A stretch of DNA of 64,000 bases from an uncultured Lachnospiraceae bacterium (GCA_947243855.1 CAMXIK010000012.1:37582-101581), one strand, 5' to 3'. Numbered from the stretch's first letter, positions 28,774 to 39,615 are shown. Made by a program: numbers and translations. Notes: generated from the letters alone by a model not told the origin.

Positions 28774-31427
28774 TATGACCCCCATCGATTCTTGAGTCGG
28801 TTTTGCAGCCTGTAAAGCGTATTCAGCGCATCTACCGGCGTCAGGTTTCCCACGTCGATCTCTGTCAATTCCTTAATCACGTCCTCGTCCGTGACGGTAT
28901 CAAACAGGGAAATCTGCTCCAAATCCACCTCGTCGTACTTGACGTTTTTACGCGCCTTTGTTTTTCCGCTGTCAATCTCGATGCTCTGCACCTTCTCGGT
29001 GATATCGTTATCACTAAGCTGCTCCACAATCTCTTTGGCGCGGTCGATGACCATATCCGGCACACCCGCCAGTTTGGCTACCTGAATGCCGTAGCTTTTA
29101 TCCGCCCCGCCCTTTACGATCTTTCTGAGGAATACGATATCGTCCCCCTTCTCCTTGACCGCAATACAGTAATTGTTTACATTGTCCATCTTGCCTTCCA
29201 GCTCAGTCAGCTCATGGTAGTGAGTGGCAAAGAGCGTCTTCGCCCCTAAAATCCTGCGGTTGCTGATATGTTCGATCACCGCCCACGCAATGCTTAAACC
29301 GTCAAAAGTGGAAGTGCCGCGCCCGATCTCGTCAAGCACAAGCAGGCTGTTTGGCGTGGCGTTTCTCAAAATATTGGCCACTTCGTTCATTTCCACCATA
29401 AAGGTAGACTGGCCGCTTGCCAGATCGTCGGAAGCCCCCACTCTGGTAAAAATCCGATCCACAATCCCGATATCCGCCTGTTTTGCGGGCACAAAAGAGC
29501 CGATCTGGGTCATCAGCACAATCAGCGCCACCTGTCTCATATAGGTGGATTTTCCCGCCATATTAGGGCCTGTAATCACGGCGATACAATGCTTTTTGTC
29601 ATCCAGATGGGTGTCGTTTGCAATAAACATATCGTTCTGGATCATCTGCTCCACCACCGGATGACGGCCATCCCTGATATCGATCAAGCCCTTTTCATTC
29701 AAGGCGGGACGCACATAGCGGTTTTGTTCCGCCACAAAGGCAAGGGATGTAAACACGTCCAGCTTCGCCACCGCCCGGGCCGTCTTTTGAATCCGCTCCA
29801 CCTCCCCGGCTATGGTTTCCCTGATCTCGCAAAACAAATCGTATTCCAGACCGAACAGTTTATCCTCCGCATTTAAGATGGAATCCTCCAATTCTTTTAG
29901 GCGCGGTGTGGTATAGCGCTCCGCGTTGGCCAACGTCTGCTTGCGCACATAATCCTCCGGCACCTGATCCCTGTAGGAGTTTGTTACCTCAAAATAATAG
30001 CCGAACACCTTATTGTATTTGATGCGCAGATTCCTGATGCCCGTGCGCTCCCTGTCTTCCTCCTCCAGATCGGCCAGCCACTTTTTTCCGTCCGTCTTCG
30101 CCTTTTTCAGGGCGTCTATGGTGTCATTAAAGCCCTCCCTGATAATACCGCCCTCTTTGACGGCAATCGGCGGTTCCTCCGTGACCGCATCCGCAATCAG
30201 CTTGTGAATATCCGTAAGGGCGTCCATATTTTCAAAGATTTCCCGAAGCAGGGGCGCTTCAAAATCGCCAAGCACCGTCTTTAAGAACGGCAGCATTGCC
30301 AAAGAGTTTCGAAGCGCAATCAGATCCCTCGGATTGGCCGTCTTATAGCTTACCCGTCCAAGCAGCCGTTCCAGATCATAGATCGCGTGCAGATACTCCC
30401 GCAGCTCCTCTCTGTCCACGCTTCGCTTACATAGCTCCTCCACCGCATCCAGACGTTTTTCAATCCGTTCCCTGTCAATCAACGGCTGCTCTATGTATTT
30501 ACGCAGAAGCCTTCCGCCCATAGCCGTTCTCGTGCGGTCTAACACGCCTAAAAGGGACCCCTTCTTCTGCTTCTCCCGCAGCGTCTCTACCAACTCTAAA
30601 TTCCGCCTCGTGGAGCTGTCAAGGAGCATGTATTTACTGCTCAGATAAGGATAGATATGCACAAAATGGGAAAGAGACGTCTTCTGCGTCTCATACAGAT
30701 ACTGCAATAGCGCTCCCGCGGCAATCACGCCTGACGGAAAGTCCTCAATGCCAAGCCCCTGCAGGGTATTGACATGAAAATGGCGCATCAGCGTCTTCTT
30801 ACAGCCATCCTCATCAAAATAATGGGATGCCAGTGAGTAAACGGTCACATGCAGCCGGTTTTTCAAATCCTCAATATCATATCCGCTCACAAAAAAAGGC
30901 TCGTTGCAGATCACTTCGGAGGGCGCATACTTGTTGATTTCATCCTGCAGCCTGCGGATATCCTCCACCTCTGTCAGATAATAGTCGCCCGTGGTGACGT
31001 CCGCCACCGAAATGCCGATCTTTCCGGGAAAATAGGTCACGCAGAGCAGATAATTGTTCTTTGCGTCGTCTAACGCCTGCATATTCAGGTTGGTGCCAGG
31101 CGTCACAATGCGGATCACTTCCCGCTTGACAATTCCCTTTGCATTCTTCGGGTCCTCTACCTGCTCGCAGATTGCAACCTTGTATCCCTTAGAAACCAGT
31201 TTATTCAAATAGCTGTCCACTGCATGATAGGGAACGCCGCACATAGGAGCGCGTTCCTCCTGCCCACAGCTTTTCCCCGTCAAGGTAATTTCCAGTTCCT
31301 TTGAGGCCGTGAGCGCGTCCTCAAAGAACATCTCGTAAAAATCTCCCAGTCTGTAAAATAAAATGCAGTCCTGATACTCCTTCTTCGTGTCCAGATACTG
31401 CTTCATCATGGGTGTCAATTCAGCCAT
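28773..31427 (-). CDS. mutS: DNA mismatch repair protein MutS
   Basis: TPMMKQYLDTKKEYQDCILFYRLGDFYEMF; TGPNMAGKSTYMRQVALI; LLVLDEIGRGTSTFDGLSIAWAV. Confidence 0.97.
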   Translation of the reverse strand: MAELTPMMKQYLDTKKEYQDCILFYRLGDFYEMFFEDALTASKELEITLTGKSCGQEERAPMCGVPYHAVDSYLNKLVSKGYKVAICEQVEDPKNAKGIVKREVIRIVTPGTNLNMQALDDAKNNYLLCVTYFPGKIGISVADVTTGDYYLTEVEDIRRLQDEINKYAPSEVICNEPFFVSGYDIEDLKNRLHVTVYSLASHYFDEDGCKKTLMRHFHVNTLQGLGIEDFPSGVIAAGALLQYLYETQKTSLSHFVHIYPYLSSKYMLLDSSTRRNLELVETLREKQKKGSLLGVLDRTRTAMGGRLLRKYIEQPLIDRERIEKRLDAVEELCKRSVDREELREYLHAIYDLERLLGRVSYKTANPRDLIALRNSLAMLPFLKTVLGDFEAPLLREIFENMDALTDIHKLIADAVTEEPPIAVKEGGIIREGFNDTIDALKKAKTDGKKWLADLEEEDRERTGIRNLRIKYNKVFGYYFEVTNSYRDQVPEDYVRKQTLANAERYTTPRLKELEDSILNAEDKLFGLEYDLFCEIRETIAGEVERIQKTARAVAKLDVFTSLAFVAEQNRYVRPALNEKGLIDIRDGRHPVVEQMIQNDMFIANDTHLDDKKHCIAVITGPNMAGKSTYMRQVALIVLMTQIGSFVPAKQADIGIVDRIFTRVGASDDLASGQSTFMVEMNEVANILRNATPNSLLVLDEIGRGTSTFDGLSIAWAVIEHISNRRILGAKTLFATHYHELTELEGKMDNVNNYCIAVKEKGDDIVFLRKIVKGGADKSYGIQVAKLAGVPDMVIDRAKEIVEQLSDNDITEKVQSIEIDSGKTKARKNVKYDEVDLEQISLFDTVTDEDVIKELTEIDVGNLTPVDALNTLYRLQNRLKNRWGS

Positions 31428-32896
31428 TGGTTATCAACCATCTTTCCTAATCTCGTGTGTTTGGTTTGACTTAACCAGTCAACCATCCGTCCTGTATAGT
31501 AAAAGCCATGGCAGCGATCCAGTTTCACCATGACAAGTTTTCCGACCAGTCTTCTGTCCGCCTTAAAGTGCACTAGCATATTATTGGATAGCCGCCCCGT
31601 CACAAAAGCCGGGTCCTGCTCGTTTACCTCCTCCACAAGCGCTTCCATCACTTTGCCCTCTAGAAGCGCGGCTCTTTGTTTCGCCGTCTCCTGAACGGCC
31701 AAAAGCAGCCTGTCAAAACCTTCGTGCACCGCCTCTTCCGGCACTTGGTTTTCCATGGCCGCCGCGGGCGTTCCCGTCCTAGGGGAATAGATAAAGGTAA
31801 AGGCGTTATCAAACTGCACCCGCCGCACCACATCTATGGTTTCCTCCACATCGGCCAGCGTTTCACCGGGAAAGCCTACAATAATATCCGTGGTAATGGC
31901 GATATCGGGAATCGCATGCTTGATCTTGTCCACCAACGCCAGATACTGCTCTTTCGTGTACCGTCTGTTCATCGCCTCCAAAATCCGGTTGGAGCCGGCC
32001 TGTAAAGGCAAATGAAGATGCCGGCAGATTTTCGGGGATTGCCGCATCACCTCAATCAGCTCGTCCGACAAGTCCTTCGGATGGGAGGTCATAAAACGAA
32101 TCCGTCTAAGTCCCTCAATCTGGTCTACTCTGCGCAAAAGCTCCGCAAAAGAAATCGGGTGTTCCAGATTTTTGCCGTAAGAGTTCACATTCTGCCCAAG
32201 CAGCATGATTTCCACCACGCCGTCTTCGACAAGTCTTTCAATCTCGCACAGGATTTCCTCCGGCTCCCGGCTTCTCTCCCGCCCGCGCACATAGGGCACA
32301 ATACAATAACTGCAGAAATTATTGCAGCCAAACATAATATTAACGCCGGATTTATAGGGGTACTTGCGCTTTACCGGAAGGTTTTCCACGATTTTGTCCG
32401 TCTCCTCCCAGATATCCACAACCATATCCTCGGACGCAAGGGTCTCCGAGAGAAGTTCTGCAAACCGAAAAAGATTGTGGGTTCCAAAAATCAAATCCAC
32501 AAACCGATAGCTTTTCCGTATTTTCTCAACGACTGCCTGCTCCTGCATCATACAGCCGCAGAGTGCGATTTTCAGGTGGGGTTTCTTTTTTTTCAGGCTG
32601 TTTAAATGCCCCAGCCGTCCGTAAACCCGCTGATTGGCATTATCCCGCACCGTACAGGTGTTGTAGAGGACGAAATCCGCCTCCTCTTCCGAATCGGTAA
32701 GCCCGTAACCAGCCTCTTCCAAAATCCCCGCCAGTTTCTCGGAATCCCTAGCGTTCATCTGACAGCCGAAGGTAACCACGCAGGCCTTTGGAGGTTGTCC
32801 GTGTTCCACCTGAAAGGCGGCCGTATAAGTCCTGCATGTTTCAATATATTCTTTTTGACGATCTAACTCTATCATATTTTCATTTGCCAATTTCAT
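31415..32896 (-). CDS. miaB: tRNA-2-methylthio-N6-dimethylallyladenosine synthase MiaB
   Basis: TFGCQMNARDSEK; GCNNFCSYCIVPYVRGRERSR radical SAM motif; C-terminal TRAM. Confidence 0.96.
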   Translation of the reverse strand: MKLANENMIELDRQKEYIETCRTYTAAFQVEHGQPPKACVVTFGCQMNARDSEKLAGILEEAGYGLTDSEEEADFVLYNTCTVRDNANQRVYGRLGHLNSLKKKKPHLKIALCGCMMQEQAVVEKIRKSYRFVDLIFGTHNLFRFAELLSETLASEDMVVDIWEETDKIVENLPVKRKYPYKSGVNIMFGCNNFCSYCIVPYVRGRERSREPEEILCEIERLVEDGVVEIMLLGQNVNSYGKNLEHPISFAELLRRVDQIEGLRRIRFMTSHPKDLSDELIEVMRQSPKICRHLHLPLQAGSNRILEAMNRRYTKEQYLALVDKIKHAIPDIAITTDIIVGFPGETLADVEETIDVVRRVQFDNAFTFIYSPRTGTPAAAMENQVPEEAVHEGFDRLLLAVQETAKQRAALLEGKVMEALVEEVNEQDPAFVTGRLSNNMLVHFKADRRLVGKLVMVKLDRCHGFYYTGRMVDWLSQTKHTRLGKMVDNQWLN

Positions 32897-33764
32897 TTCC
32901 CCTTAATCGCTTGCAGCACGCAAGCGCTAACGACCCCGGCCCGATATGGCAGGCAATGCTCAAAGAAAGCGGGTCCATATGCACTTCAAATCCTGGAAAG
33001 AACTCCTCCACCTGCACTTTAAACTGCTCCGCAGCTTCCCTGTCGTAAGTATAGGCAATCTGAAGCCAGATATTATCTGCCGCCGCACCGCCAAAGCGCT
33101 TCTCCATATCCGCTTTGATCGCATTTATCATAATAGTCTTTCCCTGCGTGGCCGTTCTTGCCTTGGCAAAAGCGTCCAATTTTTCGCCCTGAATCTGCAA
33201 AACAGGTTTCAGCCGCAGAATAGTCCCTAAAGCCGCAGCCGCAGGCGTGATTCTGCCGCCTTTTTTCAGATAATACAGGGTGTCTAACATAATATAGATA
33301 CTGGAATTAAATTTATCCGCCTCCAACGCGTCTTTCACTGCCGCCGCGTCCATACCGCTCTCAATCAGCATAAGCGCATCCAAAGCGGACTGCCTCTGGG
33401 TGACCGAGATCCGCTGGTTATTAACCACCTGCACCCGGCCTTCATACTCCCCGGCAAGCATAAGCGCGCTCTGGCAGGAACCGCTCAAACCGCTGGACAT
33501 AGGAATATGCACAATCTCGTCATAGCTTGTAAGCAGCTCGTCCCAAAGCTTCATCACCTCTTCCGGACTTGGCTGGCTGGTAATGACGTCCGCATTTTCG
33601 GACAATCTCTGGTAAAACTGCTCCTGCGACAGCGTGATATCCTCATAGAAAGTCTCTTCGTTAATCATAAAAGGCATGGGCAGCACATAAAGGCCAAGCT
33701 CCTTCGCCTGCGCCTGAGTGACGCCGCTGTTACTGTCTGTTACGACCGCGATTTTTTTACTCAT
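32880..33764 (-). CDS. DegV family protein (FakB-like fatty acid-binding)
   Basis: KKIAVVTDSNSGVT..., TSQPSPEEVMKLWDELLTSYDEIVHIPMSSGLSGS. Confidence 0.92.
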   Translation of the reverse strand: MSKKIAVVTDSNSGVTQAQAKELGLYVLPMPFMINEETFYEDITLSQEQFYQRLSENADVITSQPSPEEVMKLWDELLTSYDEIVHIPMSSGLSGSCQSALMLAGEYEGRVQVVNNQRISVTQRQSALDALMLIESGMDAAAVKDALEADKFNSSIYIMLDTLYYLKKGGRITPAAAALGTILRLKPVLQIQGEKLDAFAKARTATQGKTIMINAIKADMEKRFGGAAADNIWLQIAYTYDREAAEQFKVQVEEFFPGFEVHMDPLSLSIACHIGPGSLALACCKRLRGNEIGK

Positions 33765-33806
33765 AATCATCCTCATTTTCTTACTTTCTTTTCCATCAGT
33801 TTACCG

Positions 33807-35876
33807 TTAGATACTTCTAAAGTCAACCTCATTTCTCTCCTCTTCCAAAAGGCTGCGCCGCAGTGCGGCATACTCTGGCCCGCTCAAATCCTTATCCTCT
33901 GCAAGCACCCGATCCGCCCATTCGCTTGCGCTCTGCAGGATGGCCGCGTCCCGGTAGATATCTCCCAGCGCGAACTGCAGATCCCCGCTCTGCCTGATGC
34001 CGAAAAGATCTCCCGGCCCGCGCAGGGAAAGGTCCTTCCCCGCAATATAAAAGCCGTCGTTGGACTCGTTTAATATTTTCAGCCGCTCCATCGTCTGGGG
34101 ATTGTTAGACTTACTGATGAAAATACAATAGGACTGTTTGTCCCCGCGGCCCACACGTCCCCGAAGCTGATGAAGCTGGGCAAGACCAAACCGCTCCGCG
34201 TTCTCCACCATCATGACCGTGGCGTTTGGCACATTGATTCCCACCTCAATCACCGTAGTGGACACCAGCACATCCATGTTTCCGGACTCAAAATCTTCCA
34301 TAATTTTTGTCTTTTGGGCTGGTTTCATCCTGCCGTGCAGAGTGCCGATACGGATGGTTTCCGGTAAAGCGCTTCTCAGTTTCTTCGCGTAAGAGCCCAC
34401 ATCCTCCAAGTCCGACGACTCCCCTTCCTCCACCATGGGGCAGATCACATAGACCTGTCTTCCCTGCGACACCTCTTTTTCTATGAATTGATAGGCAGTG
34501 TTTCGATAAGATATGTCCACCACGCAGTTTTTGATGGGAAGCCTGTCCGCCGGAAGTTCGTCCAGCACGGAAATATGAAGATCGCCGTACAGAATGATCG
34601 CCAGCGTTCTGGGAATTGGCGTTGCGCTCATGACTAGCACATGCACGGCCTTTCCCTTCTCATCCGCTTCCACGCCCTTCCCAGCCAGACTCTCCCGTTG
34701 TCTGACGCCGAAACGGTGCTGTTCGTCCGTAATCACAAGCGCGAGCTTCCGGTAAACCGCCTTCTCCTGAATCAGCGCATGGGTGCCGATCACGATATCC
34801 GCTTCCCCGCTCTCGATCTTAGCATAGATTTCCCGTCTGTCTTTCGCGGTGACTGAACCGGTCAAGAGAACGGGGCGGATCTGTAAGCCATAGGATTGCT
34901 TCAACTTCAATAAACTCTCGTAGTGCTGCCTTGCCAAAACCTCCGTAGGCGCCATCATCGCACCCTGACAGCCGTTGGCCGCACACATGAGCAGGGCCAG
35001 AAACGCAAGGATGGTTTTTCCGGAACCCACATCTCCCTGCACAAGACGGTTCATGGCATAACCGGAAGTCATATCCGCCTGAATCTCCTCCCACACCCGT
35101 TTTTGGGCCTTAGTCAGCCGGTAGGGAAGAGCCTCGATCAACCGCCCTGTCTGCGCCACTTCCAACATGGTGCAAACGCTCTCAGCCCTCTCGTTTTCCT
35201 CCCGCATCCTGCGCAAAATCAGGATAAACCGGAAAAATTCATCAAACACCAGCCGTGATCTGGCCGCCAAAAGCATTTCCCTATTCTCTGGGAAATGCAT
35301 TTGTTCCACAGCCTCCGCAAGGCCGGGAAATCCCTGTTTTTCCCTTATCTTCAAAGGAAGCGGGTCCGCCGAAAGATCCACCAGTCCCATGGCCTGCTTC
35401 ACCGCCTTAGTGACGGCGTTATTGGTCAGACCTTTTGTGATGGAATAGCGGGGCTGCAAACAGCCCGTCAGTTTCCCGTACTCCTCCGTCTTATAGATAC
35501 CCGCCTGTTCCATCACGCATCGGTCTTTCCTGCGGTGCAGGCATCCCCTGAAAACATAATAAACATCCCTCTTTAAACTGTTTTTCAGGTAAGGCATGTT
35601 GAAGTAGGTCAAATGCAGTACGCCGCCTTCGCAGGCGGCCTGAAAGGTGGTGATGGACAGGCCCCTCACATGTCTGGTAGCCACATTGCCGGCAATTTTC
35701 CCCACCACAGCCGTAAGTTCCCCGTCCGGCGCTTCCATAAGGGAAACCGGCTCTGAAAACTGCTCGTAGTCCCTCGGATAATAGCAGACCAGCTCTTCCG
35801 CCGTCGCAATATTCAATTTTTGAAAGAGGGCGGCGGTTTTCTCACCGACGCCCTTCAAAGTTTTGATATCCGTCAT
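33807..35876 (-). CDS. recG: ATP-dependent DNA helicase RecG
   Basis: LVQGDVGSGKTILAFLALL; ITDEQHRFGVRQR; LHGRMKPAQKTKIM; LRGRVGRGDKQSYC. Confidence 0.96.
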   Translation of the reverse strand: MTDIKTLKGVGEKTAALFQKLNIATAEELVCYYPRDYEQFSEPVSLMEAPDGELTAVVGKIAGNVATRHVRGLSITTFQAACEGGVLHLTYFNMPYLKNSLKRDVYYVFRGCLHRRKDRCVMEQAGIYKTEEYGKLTGCLQPRYSITKGLTNNAVTKAVKQAMGLVDLSADPLPLKIREKQGFPGLAEAVEQMHFPENREMLLAARSRLVFDEFFRFILILRRMREENERAESVCTMLEVAQTGRLIEALPYRLTKAQKRVWEEIQADMTSGYAMNRLVQGDVGSGKTILAFLALLMCAANGCQGAMMAPTEVLARQHYESLLKLKQSYGLQIRPVLLTGSVTAKDRREIYAKIESGEADIVIGTHALIQEKAVYRKLALVITDEQHRFGVRQRESLAGKGVEADEKGKAVHVLVMSATPIPRTLAIILYGDLHISVLDELPADRLPIKNCVVDISYRNTAYQFIEKEVSQGRQVYVICPMVEEGESSDLEDVGSYAKKLRSALPETIRIGTLHGRMKPAQKTKIMEDFESGNMDVLVSTTVIEVGINVPNATVMMVENAERFGLAQLHQLRGRVGRGDKQSYCIFISKSNNPQTMERLKILNESNDGFYIAGKDLSLRGPGDLFGIRQSGDLQFALGDIYRDAAILQSASEWADRVLAEDKDLSGPEYAALRRSLLEEERNEVDFRSI

Positions 35877-35882
35877 ACAGCG

Positions 35883-37568
35883 TTACTCCGCCGAAATGAT
35901 ATAATAATAAATCGGCTGTCCACCATACTGCAGTTCCACGTCGCAGGCTGGATACTTCTCCGCAAGCTGCTCCTGAAGACTCTCCGCATCCTCCTTCGTG
36001 ATCTCCTCACCGTAGTAGACGCTGATCAGCTCCTTTTCCTCCGTCATCATGGCTTCCACCATAGACAAAGCCACCGAAGAAATCGCGGTTCCCACCGAAA
36101 GAATTCCGTGATCGCCAAGACCCATGAAATCTCCCTGCCGGATCTCCTGACCGTCGATGTTGGTATCGCGCACCGCATAAGTCACCTGTCCCGTAGCCAC
36201 CGCCTGCATCTCCGCAAGCATAGTCTCCTCGTTTTCCTCGATTGAGAGGCCCGGCACATAGTTGATCACCGCCGTAATTCCCTGCGGAACCGTCTTTGTA
36301 GGAATTACCACAATTTTTTTGTCCTTTACCAGAGACTGCGCCTGATTGGCTGCCAGAATAATATTTTTATTGTTCGGAAGGATGAAAACCGTATCCGCGT
36401 TCACCTTATCGACAGCGTTTAACATATCCTCCGTACTGGGATTCATGGTCTGCCCGCCCTCGATGATATAGTCCACGCCGAGTCCTTTAAAGATGCTTGC
36501 AATTCCCTCCCCGACGGAGACGGCGATAAAGCCCACATCCTTCTTCGGCCCGGGGAGATCGTCCTCCTCCACAGGTTTTTCCTCCTGTTTGGACATCTGA
36601 AACAGTTTTTCCTGATGTTCCAGACGCATATTGTCAATCTTCATGTTGGAGAGCGCACCATACTTCAACGCCTTTTGGATCGCAAGACCCGGATCGTTGG
36701 TATGTACGTGCACCTTTACCACGTCCTCATCCGCAACCACTACAATGGAGTCCCCGATGGATTCCAGATAAGCCTTAAAATCCATTTCCGCCTTGATATT
36801 AAACACCTTGTTCAGCATAACGATAAACTCGGTGCAATAGCCGAATTTAATCTCCGCGCTTGCCTGCGCTTCATAATTGGGCGCCCCTGCAGCGCTCCCC
36901 GCACGGGCAGCCGTTTTCTCAACCGTCAAGTCGATCTCTTTCCCAAGAAACGCGTCATAAGCGCCTTTCAGCACCTGCATCAGCCCTTGACCGCCAGAGT
37001 CAACAACCCCAGCCTGTTTCAAAACCGGAAGCATATCCGGCGTCTTTGCAAGCACTTCGTCCGCATACGCGATCACCTGTTCCAAAAATTCGGACATATC
37101 TTCCACGCCCGCGTCTGCCAGCTCCCTCGCCTTTGCCGCGCCGCCCTTGGCTACCGTAAGGATGGTGCCCTCCTTCGGCTTCATAACCGCCTTGTAGGCC
37201 GTCTCCACCGCCTTCTCAAAGGCTGTGGCAAGGACGGGAACCGTGATCTCCTGGCACTCCTTCACGCCCTTCGTAAACCCTCTAAAAAGCTGGGAGAGAA
37301 TCACACCGGAATTTCCCCTTGCCCCTCTTAAAGACCCGGAGGAAATGGCCTTACACAGAGACACCATATCGATATCCCCCACGTCGTAGAGAGACGACAC
37401 CTCTCTGGCCGCAGCCATAATCGTCATAGTCATATTTGTACCCGTGTCGCCGTCCGGCACAGGAAAAACATTCAATTCGTTAATCCATTCTTTTTTGCTC
37501 TCAAGATTTTTCGCTCCGGCCAGAAACATTCTGGCCATCAATCCGGCATCTATCGTATTTGAATCCAC
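35883..37568 (-). CDS. DAK2 domain protein, fatty acid kinase FakA-like (YloV)
   Basis: NVFPVPDGDTGTNMTMTI; GARGNSGVILSQLFRGF; HVHTNDPG; GTG start at 37568 with AAGGAG RBS. Confidence 0.92.
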   Translation of the reverse strand: MDSNTIDAGLMARMFLAGAKNLESKKEWINELNVFPVPDGDTGTNMTMTIMAAAREVSSLYDVGDIDMVSLCKAISSGSLRGARGNSGVILSQLFRGFTKGVKECQEITVPVLATAFEKAVETAYKAVMKPKEGTILTVAKGGAAKARELADAGVEDMSEFLEQVIAYADEVLAKTPDMLPVLKQAGVVDSGGQGLMQVLKGAYDAFLGKEIDLTVEKTAARAGSAAGAPNYEAQASAEIKFGYCTEFIVMLNKVFNIKAEMDFKAYLESIGDSIVVVADEDVVKVHVHTNDPGLAIQKALKYGALSNMKIDNMRLEHQEKLFQMSKQEEKPVEEDDLPGPKKDVGFIAVSVGEGIASIFKGLGVDYIIEGGQTMNPSTEDMLNAVDKVNADTVFILPNNKNIILAANQAQSLVKDKKIVVIPTKTVPQGITAVINYVPGLSIEENEETMLAEMQAVATGQVTYAVRDTNIDGQEIRQGDFMGLGDHGILSVGTAISSVALSMVEAMMTEEKELISVYYGEEITKEDAESLQEQLAEKYPACDVELQYGGQPIYYYIISAE

Positions 37569-37624
37569 CTTTAAACTCCTTCCTTCTTGTAAAAATCTCA
37601 ACACACCTCAATTCACAAGGGCGT

Positions 37625-37984
37625 TTAGTCAATCACTCTCACACCCTCTACGAAGATGTTAATTTTTTCTACCTCTATCCCGGCAAACTCCTCTACCTTA
37701 TATTTGACGCTGTCGATCAGATTATCCGCCACCGCGAGGATACTTACGCCGTAAGACACGATGATATGAAAATTGATAATGAGTTTATTGTTATTCAACA
37801 ATACCTGTATGCCGCGTGTCATACTGTCTTTTTTGAGAAGCTTAACGAGCCCGTCCCTGACGCTCATGCTCGCCATACCGACCACACCGAAACATTCCAT
37901 CGCCACCGTGCCCGCGTACTGCGCAACCACGTCCTGATCGATCGAGATATTTCCCATATGGGTATCCATTGACCCGACTTTCAT
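37625..37984 (-). CDS. Asp23/Gls24 family envelope stress response protein
   Basis: AMECFGVVGMASMSVRDGLVKLL...INFHIIVSYGVSILAVADNLIDSVKY. Confidence 0.9.
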   Translation of the reverse strand: MKVGSMDTHMGNISIDQDVVAQYAGTVAMECFGVVGMASMSVRDGLVKLLKKDSMTRGIQVLLNNNKLIINFHIIVSYGVSILAVADNLIDSVKYKVEEFAGIEVEKINIFVEGVRVID

Positions 37985-38103
37985 AGACTACCTCCTGAAT
38001 TAGTGTATATTTACTCGCAAACCCGCGCTTCGCGCTGCCGCGATATATATATTATAACCCGTTCCTCTAAAAAAAGAAACCGAAAAAAAACTATAATTTA
38101 TGC

Positions 38104-38132
38104 TTGCAATCTCTTCTACTTTCTGCTATTAT
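38104..38132 (+). promoter_or_regulatory. Sigma-A promoter of rpmB
   Basis: TTGCAA - 17 nt - TATTAT, upstream of the AGGAGGTG RBS. Confidence 0.7.
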
Positions 38133-38175
38133 ACAAATGTTGTTTTGATACTATATTTCGTTAGGAGGTGCAAAG

Positions 38176-38361
38176 ATGGCTAAATGTGATATTTGTGGTA
38201 AGGGCGCGCATTTCGGAAATAACGTCAGCCATTCTCATAGAAGATCAAACAGAATTTGGAATTCTAACATTCAGAATGTGAAATGTAAGGTAAATGGCGG
38301 CAATAAGAAGCTTCATGTATGTACGCGCTGCTTAAGATCCGGCGCTGTGGAGCGCGCATAA
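38176..38361 (+). CDS. rpmB: 50S ribosomal protein L28
   Basis: MAKCDICGKGAHFGNNVSHSHRRSNRIWNSNIQNV. Confidence 0.97.
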   Translation: MAKCDICGKGAHFGNNVSHSHRRSNRIWNSNIQNVKCKVNGGNKKLHVCTRCLRSGAVERA

Positions 38362-38386
38362 TTTTGTTTTATAGGATAGGAAATAG

Positions 38387-38424
38387 AAAGAGAGTCGGCA
38401 ATTGATTTGCACGACTCTCTTTTG
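38387..38424 (+). terminator. Rho-independent terminator of rpmB
   Basis: AAAGAGAGTCG ... CGACTCTCTTTT. Confidence 0.85.
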
Positions 38425-38487
38425 TCATGTATGACCGCGCTAGCTCTCCGCTTCCGAAAGAATCATGTCCATCATTTTCCCGATCTC

Positions 38488-39615
38488 CTATACAGCACGA
38501 TTCTCCCGACGGCTCAGACGGTTTTCCGCGTCTTCTTTTACAAGTTCAACCGCTACTGCCATAAGCGGAATGAAAAAGATCATTCCAATAATGCCAAAAA
38601 GCTTTCCCCCTATCATTGCCGCTATCAATGTATATAAAGGCGGAAGTCCCACAGAACCGCCTACTACCCTCGGATAAATGAATTGGTTTTCCACAAACTG
38701 GACGACAACGTAAACAATCAAGCAGCGGACCGCCAATTCCGGACTGATCATCAAAGCAAGAATCACACTGACCGCTCCGGAAAAAAATGCTCCTACATAC
38801 GGAATAATCGCACATACTGCCGTCAATACGCCAATCAGGCTCCCATATGGGAGTTTAAAAATTGTAAATGCCAAAAACATCAGGATTCCAAGAATAACAG
38901 CTTCCGTACATTGTCCTGACAGGAAATTTGCAAAAGACCTGCTGAACGTCCGACTGATGTGAAGGGCTTTTTCCGCCCATGCAGGCTTCATATAGGCACA
39001 TACCAGTTTTCTGGCATGTCTGCATACCCATTCTTTCCCCAGCGTTAAATAAATACTGATAATCAGCCCAAACGCTCCCGTTATCACTACGCTTGCGGCA
39101 GAGGATACCGTGCTTACTACACTCTCAAAAAATACGTTTGCCCCGCTGCCAATGTTCTGCACCATTTTTTCCAAATTGATGCCTGCCAGCATTTCCTCCA
39201 GCCATTCCGCCTCTGGGTCAAGGCGCTCCAAATAGGCGATCCACTCCGGCAAACGTGTCTCAATCAAGTAATACAATCCTTTCACCGTACTCACAAGCTC
39301 CGGTATGAGCAATGTAAATACAAGCGTAACTACCAATGCAATACAGACAAAAGTAAGAATAAACGAAGTGACACGATACCACTTATCAGAGAGTTTTTTC
39401 TTCTTTTTTTCAAAAATCCGGCGAAGACGCTTCTCGATACCTGTCATGGGAACATTGATAAACAGAGCCAATACGCCGCCAACGATAATCGGCAGGATTA
39501 TTCCCACAACGCTCTGAGCAAAACGGAGTACGGCAGATAAATTTGTCAAAGCAGCAAATAATCCGACTCCCGCAATTACGATTAATAAAATGTGTTTCAT
39601 ATTCTTTTCCATCAC
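38488..39615 (-). CDS. AI-2E family transporter (second paralogue)
   Basis: Multi-TM; GAFFSGAVSVILALM...VQFVENQFIYPRVVGGSVGLPPLYTLIAAMIGGKLFGIIGMIFFIPL. Confidence 0.88.
   Translation of the reverse strand: MMEKNMKHILLIVIAGVGLFAALTNLSAVLRFAQSVVGIILPIIVGGVLALFINVPMTGIEKRLRRIFEKKKKKLSDKWYRVTSFILTFVCIALVVTLVFTLLIPELVSTVKGLYYLIETRLPEWIAYLERLDPEAEWLEEMLAGINLEKMVQNIGSGANVFFESVVSTVSSAASVVITGAFGLIISIYLTLGKEWVCRHARKLVCAYMKPAWAEKALHISRTFSRSFANFLSGQCTEAVILGILMFLAFTIFKLPYGSLIGVLTAVCAIIPYVGAFFSGAVSVILALMISPELAVRCLIVYVVVQFVENQFIYPRVVGGSVGLPPLYTLIAAMIGGKLFGIIGMIFFIPLMAVAVELVKEDAENRLSRRENRAV

Noticed and set aside
36615-37331. 238 aa plus-strand ORF
   Set aside because: Antisense to the FakA-like gene; no supporting motif.
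38015-38050. GC-rich palindromic stretch (CGCGCTTCGCGCTGCCGCG) upstream of the Asp23 gene
   Set aside because: Short and lacking sequence similarity to the mgsA/minE repeat; may be just 5'-UTR structure.
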